Shown here: piece after piece, positions 49,385-57,934 of the stretch
Layout of the letters: each line of letters opens with the position of its first letter
Numbering within the stretch: the first letter of the stretch is position 1
From: an uncultured bacterium
GTDB lineage: Bacteria > Bacillota > Clostridia > Oscillospirales > Oscillospiraceae
Length of the DNA: 64,000 nt
Reading direction: 5' to 3'
Assembly (NCBI GenBank): GCA_945873205.1
Contig: CAMCCC010000005.1
Coordinates: forward strand, 44,822-108,821
Notes under the pieces: model-generated
Told to the model about the DNA's origin: nothing
The model's database searches: none
The model's input: only the letters and a program-made list of their open reading frames with translations
Position numbers and translations under genes: made by a program

Positions 49385-50398
49385 ATGAAAACAACCATTC
49401 CCGAAGGCTACAAAAGCATCCTTTCCATTTATGATACGCAGAAGGCCATCAGCCTGTTAAAGCGGCTGTTTGAGGACAATCTGGGGGCGAAGCTGAACCT
49501 GTACCGGGTGTCGGCACCGCTGTTCGTGGACGAGAAGTCCGGCCTGAACGACAACCTGAACGGCTATGAGCGGCCGGTTTCCTTTGACATCCTCCGTTCC
49601 GACCACCGGGCGGAGGTGGTGCAGTCCCTGGCCAAGTGGAAGCGGCTGGCTCTCAAGCGCTACGGCTTCTTCCCCGGCAAGGGCATCTATACCGACATGA
49701 ACGCCATCCGCCGGGATGAGGACGAGCTGGACAACCTCCACTCGGTCTATGTGGACCAGTGGGACTGGGAGAAGGTGATCCTGGCGGAGAACCGGAACCT
49801 GGACTATCTGAAGCTGACAGTGATGGACATTGTCAGCGCCATCTGCGACACCCAGGACACCATGCAGGCCATCTATCCCCAGCTTTCCGTCCTGCCCAAG
49901 CTGAAGCGGCAGGTGAGCTTTGTCACCGCCCAGCAGCTGGAGGACATGTACCCGGGCCTTACATCCAAGGAGCGGGAGAACGCCTACCTGAAAGAACACG
50001 GCACCGCCTTCATCATCGGCATCGGCGCGCCGCTGCGCTCCGGCAAGCCCCATGACGGCCGGGCCCCGGACTACGACGACTGGAGTCTCAACGGGGACAT
50101 CATGTTCTGGAACGAGCTGCTGGGCTGCGCGTTCGAGATTTCCTCCATGGGCATCCGGGTGGACCCGGCGGCCCTGGACCGGCAGCTGACCCAGGCCGGC
50201 TGCGACGACCGGCGGGAGTTGCCCTATCACAAGGCCCTCTTGAACGGCGAGCTGCCCCTGACCATCGGCGGCGGCATCGGCCAGTCCCGGCTTTCCATGC
50301 TGCTGCTGGGCAAGGCCCACATCGGCGAGGTGCAGGCCTCCATCTGGGACGGCGACACCATGGAGATCTGCGAGAAGGCGGGGGTCATCCTGCTGTAA
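49385..50398 (+). CDS. asnA: Aspartate-ammonia ligase (asparagine synthetase A)
   Basis: The 337-residue enzyme makes asparagine from aspartate, ammonia and ATP. Its sequence follows the AsnA class, related to class II aminoacyl-tRNA synthetases. Motifs visible are LNLYRVSAPLFVDEKSGLND, ERPVSFD, LHSVYVDQWDWEKVI and the C-terminal LPLTIGGGIGQSRLSMLLLG. The length fits the family (about 330). It is not the glutamine-dependent AsnB. It follows DUF4364 by 14 bases, and a MBOAT gene comes 36 bases later in the same direction, so the operon may continue. Confidence 0.95.
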   Translation: MKTTIPEGYKSILSIYDTQKAISLLKRLFEDNLGAKLNLYRVSAPLFVDEKSGLNDNLNGYERPVSFDILRSDHRAEVVQSLAKWKRLALKRYGFFPGKGIYTDMNAIRRDEDELDNLHSVYVDQWDWEKVILAENRNLDYLKLTVMDIVSAICDTQDTMQAIYPQLSVLPKLKRQVSFVTAQQLEDMYPGLTSKERENAYLKEHGTAFIIGIGAPLRSGKPHDGRAPDYDDWSLNGDIMFWNELLGCAFEISSMGIRVDPAALDRQLTQAGCDDRRELPYHKALLNGELPLTIGGGIGQSRLSMLLLGKAHIGEVQASIWDGDTMEICEKAGVILL

Positions 50399-50434
50399 AC
50401 TGCTGCCGCCAAAGGGCGGCGGAACGGAGAAGCT

Positions 50435-51871
50435 ATGTCATTTGTGAACCTACAGTTCTGGGCGCTGTTTCTGCCGGTATGCTTTGCCGTCTACGCCATG
50501 GCGCGGTCGGCAAGGGGGCAGAATCTGGTCCTGCTGCTGGCAAGCCTTGTGTTTTACGCAAGCTATGATTTTAAATATGTGCTGCTTCTGCTGCTGTGCA
50601 CCGGCGTTGGCTGGCTGGGCGGGCGGCTGAGCGGCCGGGACCGGCGCAGCTGCATGGCGGCGGCGGTGCTTCTGCTGGTTGTGCTGCTGGTGTTCAAGTA
50701 CACCGGCTTCCTGCTGGGGGGACTGGGGGCGGCCCTGGGCTTCTCCCTGCCGGCCATCCTGCTGCCGGTGGGCCTCAGCTTCTATGTGTTCCAGAGCTGT
50801 TCCTATCTGTTTGATGTGTACAACGGGAAGCTGGAGCCGGAGCGGGACATCATCAGCTACGCTCTCTTTGTCTGCTTCTTCCCCACAGTGATTTCCGGCC
50901 CCATCCAGAAGGGGCGGGAGCTGCTGCCCCAGATCCGGGAAAAGCGGGGGCTGCGGTATGAGGATTTCAGCTTCTTTCTGCTGTGCTTCCTGTGGGGCGC
51001 GTTTTTGAAGCTGGTGATCGCTGACAGGCTTGCCATCATGACCGACAAGCTGTTCGTGGAATACTACGACTATCACGGGTCGGTGCTGATGGTGAACTCC
51101 CTGGCCTACACCATGCAGATCTACGCCGACTTCGCCGGTTACAGCTATATGGCCATCGCCATCGCCCGGCTCTTCGGCTTCCGGCTGGGGGACAACTTCC
51201 GCCAGCCCTATCTGGCCACGGGCATTCAGGACTTCTGGCGGCGATGGCACATCTCGCTGACCAGCTGGTTCACCGAGTATCTGTACTTCCCCCTGGGGGG
51301 CAGCCGGAAGGGAACGTTCCGGCGTTATGTTAACATCATGATCGTGTTTCTGGTCAGCGGCCTGTGGCACGGCGCGGCCTGGAGCTTCGTGCTCTGGGGG
51401 GCGCTGCACGGCGTGTACCAGGTAGTGGGGCATCTGACCCGGCAGGGGCGGACGCGGCTGTATCAGCGGCTGGGCATCCGCATGGAGAGCGAAGCCTTCC
51501 GGGCCGGGCAGCGGCTGGTGACCTTTTCGCTGGTCAGCTTTGCCTGGATCTTCTTCCGCTCGGAGAGCCTGGTGAAGGGCCTGGTCTACTGCCGGAACAT
51601 GCTCAGCGGCTTTGCGCCCTGGGCCCTGTTTGACGGGACCCTGGCCGGCTTCGGCATCAGCGCTCTGGACTGGGGGATCCTGCTGGCGGCGTTGGGGCTG
51701 CTGGGGCTGGTATCCGCCCTGCGGGAAAAGGGCTATGACAGCGGCTGCATCCTGAGGCAGGGCTTCGCGGCCCGTGCCCTGGTGTGCTGGGCGCTGCTGA
51801 TGAGCATTGTGATCTTCGGCGCTTACGGCGGGGAATATTCTGCCAGCGCCTTTATCTATGCGGGATTCTGA
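50435..51871 (+). CDS. MBOAT-family membrane-bound O-acyltransferase (AlgI-like)
   Basis: The 478-residue protein has about 11 membrane helices. The family core is clear: GFLLPVGLSFYVFQS-like segment near residue 110, PTVISGPIQKGRELLPQI, GIQDFWRRWHISLTSWFTEY and the catalytic His in VSGLWHGAAW (about residue 311). AlgI, PatA and DltB relatives move acyl groups across the membrane to extracellular glycans, peptidoglycan or teichoic acids. The neighbouring SGNH gene starts 10 bases later and is the usual partner. The glycan acceptor is not identified here. Confidence 0.92.
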   Translation: MSFVNLQFWALFLPVCFAVYAMARSARGQNLVLLLASLVFYASYDFKYVLLLLLCTGVGWLGGRLSGRDRRSCMAAAVLLLVVLLVFKYTGFLLGGLGAALGFSLPAILLPVGLSFYVFQSCSYLFDVYNGKLEPERDIISYALFVCFFPTVISGPIQKGRELLPQIREKRGLRYEDFSFFLLCFLWGAFLKLVIADRLAIMTDKLFVEYYDYHGSVLMVNSLAYTMQIYADFAGYSYMAIAIARLFGFRLGDNFRQPYLATGIQDFWRRWHISLTSWFTEYLYFPLGGSRKGTFRRYVNIMIVFLVSGLWHGAAWSFVLWGALHGVYQVVGHLTRQGRTRLYQRLGIRMESEAFRAGQRLVTFSLVSFAWIFFRSESLVKGLVYCRNMLSGFAPWALFDGTLAGFGISALDWGILLAALGLLGLVSALREKGYDSGCILRQGFAARALVCWALLMSIVIFGAYGGEYSASAFIYAGF

Positions 51872-51881
51872 GGGGGCGGCG

Positions 51882-53291
51882 ATGAAAACTGTTTTGAAAC
51901 GGACGCTGGCCCTGCTGCTGGTGCTGGTGCTGACCCTGGGATCGGTTTACATAATCGACAGGGTGCTGCTGCTCAAGCGCTATGACGGGGTGAAGCCCAT
52001 GCAGAGCTTCTACGCCCAGGAACCGGGGACGGTGGATGTGCTGCTGCTGGGCAACAGCCATATGGGCGTGCACGTGGACACGGCCACGCTGTGGCAGGAA
52101 TACGGCATCAGCGCCTTCGCCCTGTGGGGCGGAGTGCAGCCTATGTGGAACAGCTACCATTTTCTGGTGGAGGCTTTGAAAACCCAGACGCCCAAGGCGG
52201 TGGTGCTGGAGATCGGCGGGCTGAGCTATGACTGGGCGTACGCCGACGAGGCCACCCAGCTGAAAAATGTGGCGGGAATGAAGCCGAGCCGGAACAAATG
52301 GGAGGCGGTGCAGGTTACCGCCCCACAGGACCGCTGGGCGGCCCTGATGCTGGGGCTGCCGCTGTATCACCAGCGCTACGGCGAGGTGACGCAGGAGGAT
52401 TTCAATTATTTCCCCTGGTCGGAGGGGCTGGTGAACGAGAAGGGCAGCTTTGCCCTCTACGGCCACGGGAATTTTGACCTGGGCGATGCTGCCGCCATCA
52501 CCGAGGTGGCGGAGATCAGCCAGAAGAGCCTGGACTATTTCGGCCGGATTGTGAATCTGTGCCGGGAGGAAGCAATTCCGCTGATTCTGGTAAAGACCCC
52601 CACGGTGGATTTGAAAAAGTATCAGCCCTATTGCAATGCGGTGGAGCAGATCGCGGCGCGGGAGGGGCTGGCCTTCTACAACTTCAACGAGATGGGGGAG
52701 GAAACCGGCATCACCGGGGAGGACTTCTATTTTGACACCCATCTGAATCTGGCCGGGGCCAGAAAGCTGAGCCGCAGTCTGGCAGAAATTCTGCTGGACA
52801 CGGTGATGCTGACCGATCACCGGGGGGACAGCGCCTACGCCAGCTGGGATGTGAACGCAGAGAACATCAACGACGGGTATCTGCGCAGCATCATGGAAGC
52901 GGCGGATTATATCACGGAGCTGCAGCGGGGCGGCCGGGCCGTGCTGCTGATCAAAAACGGCGACTGGGAGAACCGGGAGCCTTATCTCGGCTTTGTGAAA
53001 GAGCTGTCCAAGCTGGGGGTCAGCGAGGAGGAGCTGCTCTCCGAGGGCAGCGGGGCCTGGCTGATCGACCAGGCGGCGGGCCAGGTGAGCCAGCAGGGGA
53101 GCAGCTTTGTCATCGACGGGAAGGACTACGCTGTGGACTTTGCGCAGGCGGCGGTGACGGAAAACGGCAGCATCGTCTATTCCTTCCGTGACCTGGGCAT
53201 CACGCTGCTGGTGTATGACTACGGCTGCGGAAAGCTGCTGGATACGGTGGATTTCCTGCACAGCGGCTATTTTGAATTGAACAGGAAATAA
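51882..53291 (+). CDS. DltD/AlgX-type SGNH-fold acyl-transfer partner of the MBOAT protein
   Basis: The 469-residue protein has one N-terminal membrane anchor (about 5-28). The outer SGNH domain has VDVLLLGNSHMGVHVD (about 48-62; SGNH block I with Ser nucleophile) and FDTHLNLAGARKL (about 286), where Asp and His complete the triad. Residues 300-469 form a further domain without a clear family. It probably completes O-acetyl transfer to an extracellular polymer using the MBOAT protein's donor. GAGGGG lies 6 bases before ATG 51882, and an in-frame ATG 24 bases earlier lies inside the MBOAT gene. It is followed by a terminator. Confidence 0.82.
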   Translation: MKTVLKRTLALLLVLVLTLGSVYIIDRVLLLKRYDGVKPMQSFYAQEPGTVDVLLLGNSHMGVHVDTATLWQEYGISAFALWGGVQPMWNSYHFLVEALKTQTPKAVVLEIGGLSYDWAYADEATQLKNVAGMKPSRNKWEAVQVTAPQDRWAALMLGLPLYHQRYGEVTQEDFNYFPWSEGLVNEKGSFALYGHGNFDLGDAAAITEVAEISQKSLDYFGRIVNLCREEAIPLILVKTPTVDLKKYQPYCNAVEQIAAREGLAFYNFNEMGEETGITGEDFYFDTHLNLAGARKLSRSLAEILLDTVMLTDHRGDSAYASWDVNAENINDGYLRSIMEAADYITELQRGGRAVLLIKNGDWENREPYLGFVKELSKLGVSEEELLSEGSGAWLIDQAAGQVSQQGSSFVIDGKDYAVDFAQAAVTENGSIVYSFRDLGITLLVYDYGCGKLLDTVDFLHSGYFELNRK

Positions 53292-53304
53292 GGAATCTAT
53301 ATGA

Positions 53305-53338
53305 AAACTGCTCCCCGGCTTTTGCCGGGGAGCAGTTT
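53305..53338 (+). terminator. Intrinsic terminator after the SGNH gene
   Basis: A 15-bp stem AAACTGCTCCCCGGC / GCCGGGGAGCAGTTT with a 4-base TTTT loop. The T run is within the stem end. Confidence 0.85.
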
Positions 53339-53398
53339 AGCTTGTCAAATTGTCAAAAAACATAGTGCGAGGAAGCGAGGCGCTTCAGGCTTTTATTT

Positions 53399-53453
53399 TC
53401 TCTCCCTCCGTCAAAAATCACAGATTTTTGCCACCTCCCTCGTCAGAGGGAGG
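53399..53453 (+). repeat. 55-base inverted repeat, copy B2
   Basis: Reverse complement of 47624-47678 with one mismatch. It carries the CCTCCCTC/GAGGGAGG palindrome. Confidence 0.85.
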
Positions 53454-53632
53454 CAAGGGGGGGAAGCACGCAATGGCTCGTCTGTTGGAGAACGAACCTC
53501 TCAGGCGGCTGCGCCGCCAATGCAGCAGGTGAAACATATTTGCATTTTTCAAAAGATTTTTTAGCTTGGTTTAAGTTTGCCTGTGTACAATTGACAAGCA
53601 AATAATCCTTTCCCAACTCGGGCATCCGGCAA

Positions 53633-53672
53633 AAAAGAAGCCCCCATCCGGGAGACGGAGGGAGCCAGGAGC
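53633..53672 (-). terminator. Probable terminator of the DUF4830 gene
   Basis: On the minus strand GGCTCCCTCCG and CCGGATGGGGGC form an imperfect stem, followed by TTCTTTTTT. Confidence 0.5.
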
Positions 53673-53673
53673 G

Positions 53674-54126
53674 CTATTTGGTAATCTTTTTCAGACCGTG
53701 CATGAAGCCGTTGAGGGCGTTGGAGTGGATATCTCCGGCGATGAGCTGGGAGCCCTGGACATACAGCGTCACGAACACAGGATTATCACTGTCCGGGTAG
53801 TTCAGGAGCCGGTAGCTGTACTGCTGGCAGCTTTCGCCCAGGTGGGCGCTCAGGTCATAGCCCTGGGCCAGCTGCATACGGTTATACTGGCTCATGATGC
53901 CCTCAAGCTTTTCGGGGACCACCACCGTGCGAAACTCCTCGCTGTCCGGGTCAATCTCCCAGCCCAGGTCCAACAGAAAGGCCTGACGGCCCTCCAGGGT
54001 GGAAAGGTCGCAGCGGGGGGAACGGCCGGTATACCAGCGAAGGCCGATCAGCACCAACAGCACCAGGCCGATGAGCAGCACGATGGCCAGGGCCTTTTTC
54101 TTGGTCAGCACATGGGTTTTGTACAT
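53674..54126 (-). CDS. DUF4830-family membrane-anchored protein
   Basis: The 150-residue protein has one N-terminal membrane helix (about 11-30) and an outer domain. RQAFLLDLGWEIDPDSEEF, MSQYNRMQLAQGYDLSAHLG and IAGDIHSNALNGFMHGLKK match the DUF4830 pattern known in Clostridia. No catalytic motif is visible. It is monocistronic, on the minus strand, divergent from the RsuA-type gene. The function is unknown. Confidence 0.78.
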   Translation of the reverse strand: MYKTHVLTKKKALAIVLLIGLVLLVLIGLRWYTGRSPRCDLSTLEGRQAFLLDLGWEIDPDSEEFRTVVVPEKLEGIMSQYNRMQLAQGYDLSAHLGESCQQYSYRLLNYPDSDNPVFVTLYVQGSQLIAGDIHSNALNGFMHGLKKITK

Positions 54127-54150
54127 TCCGTCTCACCTCAAGACAGCCTA

Positions 54151-54179
54151 TTCATTTTTCAGGGGAAGTATGCTATAAT
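54151..54179 (+). promoter_or_regulatory. Promoter for the RsuA-type gene
   Basis: TTCATT (54151-54156), 17-base spacer, TATAAT (54174-54179). The -35 box is weak. Confidence 0.45.
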
Positions 54180-54211
54180 TACCTCTATCTGAACGGACAG
54201 GAGGGCGGGAA

Positions 54212-54937
54212 ATGCCGCTGATGAGGCTGGACAAGCTGCTGGGCGATCTGGGCATCGCCAGCCGCAGCGAACTCAGGCAGATGATCAAACGGGGCCGGGT
54301 CACGGTGGACGGCAGAGCCGTCACCGCGCCGGAGACCAAGGTGGACAGCGAGCGCTGCCGCATCGCCCTGGACGGGGAGGAGCTGCGCTACAAGAGCTTC
54401 CATTATTATATGATGGATAAGCCCCCGGGGGTGCTCAGTGCCACGGAGGACGGAAAGCAGAAAACGGTGCTGGATCTGGTGAGCCCGGAGATGCGGCGGA
54501 TGGGCCTGTTCCCGGTGGGACGGCTGGACAAGGACACCAGCGGCCTGCTGCTGCTGACCAACGACGGGGATTTTGCCCACCGGGTCATTTCCCCCAAATC
54601 CGGCATTGAGAAGCGCTATTATGCCCGGGTGGAGGGGAAGCTGGACGAAGCCGACCGGGAGGCCTTCCGAAAGGGCCTGGTGCTGGGCGACGGGACCAGG
54701 TGCCTGCCGGCGGCGCTGGAGCTGCTGGGAGAAGGGGAGTGCCTGGTGACGGTGATGGAAGGGAAATACCACCAGGTGAAGCGGATGCTGGCCAGCCGGG
54801 GCGCCCCGGTGAAGGAATTGCGGCGGCTGTCCATCGGCGGCCTGGCGCTGGGAGAAACGCTGTCCCCCGGCGGCTGGCGGGAGCTGGACGCGGCGGATAT
54901 TGAAAAACTGTTTGGGCAGGATGCTCTGGAGAATTAG
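54212..54937 (+). CDS. rsuA: RsuA-type pseudouridine synthase
   Basis: The 241-residue enzyme converts uridine to pseudouridine in rRNA. An S4 RNA-binding domain (about 4-55: RLDKLLGDLGIASRSELRQM) precedes the catalytic domain. That domain has FPVGRLDKDTSGLLLLTND, containing the catalytic Asp (about residue 106) and the RsuA/RluB/RluF family motif, and RVEGKLDEADREAF. The size fits 16S rRNA pseudouridine-516 synthase (RsuA). GGAGG lies 7 bases before the ATG. A T-rich hairpin downstream (54950-54980) is a weak terminator candidate. Confidence 0.88.
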   Translation: MPLMRLDKLLGDLGIASRSELRQMIKRGRVTVDGRAVTAPETKVDSERCRIALDGEELRYKSFHYYMMDKPPGVLSATEDGKQKTVLDLVSPEMRRMGLFPVGRLDKDTSGLLLLTNDGDFAHRVISPKSGIEKRYYARVEGKLDEADREAFRKGLVLGDGTRCLPAALELLGEGECLVTVMEGKYHQVKRMLASRGAPVKELRRLSIGGLALGETLSPGGWRELDAADIEKLFGQDALEN

Positions 54938-55023
54938 TCTAAAAAGCGCCTCCATTCCTCAGCTTTTTTGAGCGTAAACCACACATTAGAAAAAAAGTTC
55001 ACAAAAAACCGAGAGAATTTCTA

Positions 55024-55052
55024 TTGAAAATTACATAATAATGCGTTAAAAT
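55024..55052 (+). promoter_or_regulatory. Promoter for the regulator-ftsEX operon
   Basis: TTGAAA (55024-55029), 17-base spacer, TAAAAT (55047-55052), about 80 bases before the start of the CdaR-like gene. Confidence 0.6.
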
Positions 55053-55132
55053 GTAAAAAGAGAGATTTCAGCATATGGTAATTTGACCAGAGCAGCGCGT
55101 GGGATGCGACAGATATATAGGAGGCTGAGTTT

Positions 55133-56227
55133 ATGTCCAGCAGGATATTTCAAAATGTGATTATCCAGATGAAAGACAGCGTTGACAGGACCCTTGGCGT
55201 GGTGGATGAGCAGGGCTTTGTGGTGGCCAGCAGCGAGCTTGCCATGATCGGCTCCCGGCTTGACGATTTCCACCTCAGTGACTTTGAGGGAGGAGAGCAG
55301 ACGGTAGCCACGGCCAGCCGGATCTACTGCCCCCTGTCCTCACCCAGCCCCAAACTGGATTATGCGGCCTTCACCGAGGGCAACGATTCCATGAGCCGCA
55401 CCATCTGCGCCATTGCGGCGGTGGCCTTCAACGAGGCCAAGAACAATTACGAGGAGAAGCACAACAAGGCAGCCTTCGTAAAGAACATCATTTCCGACAA
55501 CATCCTGCCCGGCGACGTGTATGTCCGGGCCAAAGAGCTGCACTTTGTCACCGATGAGCCCCGGGTGGTGCTGCTGGTGCGGCAGATGGAGAACCCGGAT
55601 GTGGCGGCGGTGGAGCTGGTGCAGCGGCTGTTCGTGGACAAGCAGAAGGACTTCGTGCTGAACATCAACGAGACGGACATCGTGGTGGTCAAGTCCCTGC
55701 CCTCCGCCAACTGCCCGGAGGAAATTCTGAAAACCGCCAAGACCATCGAAAAGACCCTGATGGAAGAACTGGGCATCAAGACCGTCATCGGCATCAGCAC
55801 CAATGCCCGCCATCTGCGGGAGCTGGCGGACAAGTACAAGGAGGCCCAGGTGGCCATCGATGTGGGCCGGGTCTTTGAAAGCGAAAAGAGCATCATCAAC
55901 TATGAAAATCTGGGTCTGGGCCGCATCATCTATCAGCTGCCCACCACCCTGTGCGAGATGTTCCTCAACGAGGTGTTCAAGAAAAAACCCATTGAGACTC
56001 TGGATGAGGACACCCTGGAGACCATCAACAAGTTCTTTGAGAACAACCTGAACGTCTCCGAAACCTCCCGCAAGCTGTATGTGCACCGCAACACCCTGGT
56101 GTACCGGCTGGAAAAGATCAAGAAAATAACCGGCCTTGACCTGCGTGAGTTCGACCACGCAATCGTGTTCAAGGTGGCTATGATGGTCAAACAGTATCTG
56201 GATTCCCTGAACAACAGCAAGTACTGA
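55133..56227 (+). CDS. CdaR/PucR-type transcriptional regulator
   Basis: The 364-residue protein has an N-terminal sensing region that starts like CdaR sugar-diacid recognition proteins (IQMKDSVDRTLGVVDEQGFV). The central part is a GGDEF-like domain remnant (about 165-280). The C-terminal PucR-type helix-turn-helix is clear: INKFFENNLNVSETSRKLYV, then HRNTLVYRLEKIKKITGLDL (about 304-345). Its ligand is unknown. It precedes ftsE by 49 bases and is transcribed with it, an arrangement I associate with Oscillospirales genomes. It may control the cell-envelope module. Confidence 0.85.
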   Translation: MSSRIFQNVIIQMKDSVDRTLGVVDEQGFVVASSELAMIGSRLDDFHLSDFEGGEQTVATASRIYCPLSSPSPKLDYAAFTEGNDSMSRTICAIAAVAFNEAKNNYEEKHNKAAFVKNIISDNILPGDVYVRAKELHFVTDEPRVVLLVRQMENPDVAAVELVQRLFVDKQKDFVLNINETDIVVVKSLPSANCPEEILKTAKTIEKTLMEELGIKTVIGISTNARHLRELADKYKEAQVAIDVGRVFESEKSIINYENLGLGRIIYQLPTTLCEMFLNEVFKKKPIETLDEDTLETINKFFENNLNVSETSRKLYVHRNTLVYRLEKIKKITGLDLREFDHAIVFKVAMMVKQYLDSLNNSKY

Positions 56228-56276
56228 GCGACCAATATATTCCCCGGCAAAGACGAGTTTGGAGGACTATTGATCT

Positions 56277-56969
56277 ATGGTTCATATGAAAAATGTGAGA
56301 AAGGTCTATGAAAGCAGCAACACTCTGGCGCTGGACGGAATAGACCTGACCATCGAGGATGGCGAGTTCGTGTTCCTGGTGGGCCCCTCCGGCAGCGGAA
56401 AGACCACCATCATGAAGCTGATCACCGGCGAGATCCGTCCCACTTCCGGCGAGATCATTGTCAATGATTTCGACATGAGCAAAATCAAGCGGCGCAAGCT
56501 GCCCAAAATGCGCAGAACCCTGGGCGTCATTTTCCAGGATTACCGCCTGATCGAGAACATGAACGTCTACGACAACGTGGCCTTCGCCATGCGTGTGGTG
56601 GGCGCCGCCAACAAGGACATCAAAAAGCGGGTGCCCTACATACTGGAGCTGGTTGGCCTGGAGGGCCGCGAAAAGCGGATGCCCAATGAGCTGTCCGGCG
56701 GCGAGCAGCAGCGTGTGGCCATCGCCCGCGCCCTGGTGAATAACCCCAGGATGATCGTGGCGGACGAGCCCACCGGCAACCTGGACCCGGTGCGCAGCCT
56801 GGAGCTGATGCTGCTGTTTGAAAAGATCAACGAGATGGGCACCACCGTGATGGTGGTGACCCACGAGAAGGAGCTGGTCAACGCTTTCTCCAAGCGGGTT
56901 ATCACCATCGATGGCGGCAACCTGATCAGCGACGGAATGGATGGGTATTACAGCTATGAGATTGAGTAG
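56277..56969 (+). CDS. ftsE: Cell-division ABC ATPase FtsE
   Basis: The 230-residue ATPase pairs with FtsX to regulate septal peptidoglycan hydrolysis. Walker A is GPSGSGKTT (near residue 36), the signature [15 protein letters not shown], Walker B MIVADEPTGNLDP and the H-loop VVTHEKE. IRPTSGEIIVNDFDMSKIK and VFQDYRLIENMNVYDNV are typical of FtsE. It overlaps ftsX by 14 bases. GGAGG lies 11 bases before the ATG, a slightly long spacing. Confidence 0.95.
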   Translation: MVHMKNVRKVYESSNTLALDGIDLTIEDGEFVFLVGPSGSGKTTIMKLITGEIRPTSGEIIVNDFDMSKIKRRKLPKMRRTLGVIFQDYRLIENMNVYDNVAFAMRVVGAANKDIKKRVPYILELVGLEGREKRMPNELSGGEQQRVAIARALVNNPRMIVADEPTGNLDPVRSLELMLLFEKINEMGTTVMVVTHEKELVNAFSKRVITIDGGNLISDGMDGYYSYEIE

Positions 56970-57843
56970 GTACAGTTATCTGATCCGTGAGGGCTTCCGC
57001 AGCATTTTCACTCACGGCTTCATGTCTTTCGCGTCGGTGACCATTATTATGGCCTGCCTGATCATCATGGGCAGCGTGTCCCTGCTGTCGGTGAATATTG
57101 ACGCGCTGATCAAGGATCTGGAAAACGAGAACGAGATCGTGGCCTTCGTGGACGAGGAGATCAAGGACGAGGCGGAGGCTGCCGCCATGCAGAGCAGCAT
57201 TGAGGCGGTGCCCAATGTGGCCAGTGTTACCTTCGTCTCCCGGGATGACGCCATGGACCGTTTCATGAGCCAGTATGACGAGGACTTCGGCGTGGGCATC
57301 GACGCCGACGTGTTCCGTCACCGCTTCGTGATCCAGCTGGCGGACATCGCCCTGATGAGCAACACCAAGGCTGATCTGGAGGCCGTGCCCGGCGTGGCAA
57401 AGGTCAACGCTCATTTGGAATATGCCAGCTTTTTCGTCACTGTTCGCAACATTGTTAGTGTAGTATCTCTGGTGTTGATCGTGATTCTGGTGTTTGTCTC
57501 CGTGTTCATCATGTCCAACACCATTAAGCTTGCCACCTTTGGCCGCCGTGAGGAGATCGCCATCATGAAGATGGTGGGCGCCAGCAACGGCTTTATCCGC
57601 CTGCCCTTCGTGGTGGAGGGCCTGGTTCTGGGTATCCTGGGCGGCGGTCTGGCCTTCGTGGCGGAGTGGGGCGTTTACAGCCTGATTTCCAGCCGCCTGG
57701 TCAGCGGCCTGGCAGGCAGCTTTATCTCCGTGGTTCCCTTTAGCAGCGTGGCCATGCCGGTGTTTATCGTTTACATGGCTACGGGGATTATGGTGGGTGC
57801 ATTCGGCGGCGTCAACGCCATCAGGAACTATTTGAAAGTTTGA
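56956..57843 (+). CDS. ftsX: Cell-division permease FtsX
   Basis: The 295-residue membrane partner of FtsE has four helices: one near residue 25-45 and three in 170-290. The outer loop (about 50-160) binds a hydrolase in known systems. SVFIMSNTIKLATFGRREEI and MKMVGASNGFIRLPFVVEG form the conserved FtsX core. The start is ATG 56956, inside the end of ftsE, so translation is coupled. In pneumococcus FtsX activates the hydrolase PcsB. The two M23 genes that follow here are plausible partners. Confidence 0.94.
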   Translation: MRLSRYSYLIREGFRSIFTHGFMSFASVTIIMACLIIMGSVSLLSVNIDALIKDLENENEIVAFVDEEIKDEAEAAAMQSSIEAVPNVASVTFVSRDDAMDRFMSQYDEDFGVGIDADVFRHRFVIQLADIALMSNTKADLEAVPGVAKVNAHLEYASFFVTVRNIVSVVSLVLIVILVFVSVFIMSNTIKLATFGRREEIAIMKMVGASNGFIRLPFVVEGLVLGILGGGLAFVAEWGVYSLISSRLVSGLAGSFISVVPFSSVAMPVFIVYMATGIMVGAFGGVNAIRNYLKV

Positions 57844-57873
57844 GCGTCTATCATAACCAGGGGCAGTATGCCC

Positions 57874-57912
57874 CGAACGGCCGGAAGGGCGCAAGCGCCC
57901 GGCCGGCGGTCT
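57874..57912 (+). other. GC-rich hairpin between ftsX and the first M23 gene
   Basis: CCGG..GGGCGC-AA-GCGCCC..CCGG forms a strong stem without a T run, 23 bases before the next start codon. It may be an mRNA stabiliser or processing site rather than a terminator. Confidence 0.45.
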
Positions 57913-57934
57913 TACATTGCCAAAGGAGAACACC

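Larger units (their letters stand above)
53292..53673. other. 382-base intergenic region: terminator, local repeat, remnant sequence
   Basis: A terminator is at 53305-53338 and repeat B2 at 53399-53453. The remaining bases (53455-53635) hold no credible gene. A weak minus-strand hairpin near 53633-53670 may be the terminator of the DUF4830 gene. Confidence 0.55.

Noticed and set aside
53462..53564. A short open frame after repeat B2
   Set aside because: It runs through repeat-derived sequence, has no ribosome site and no recognisable protein.
25367..55095. A shared 14-15 base string (TTTGACCAGAGCAG) at 25370 and 55081
   Set aside because: Two matches of this length are expected by chance in 64 kb, and the contexts differ.
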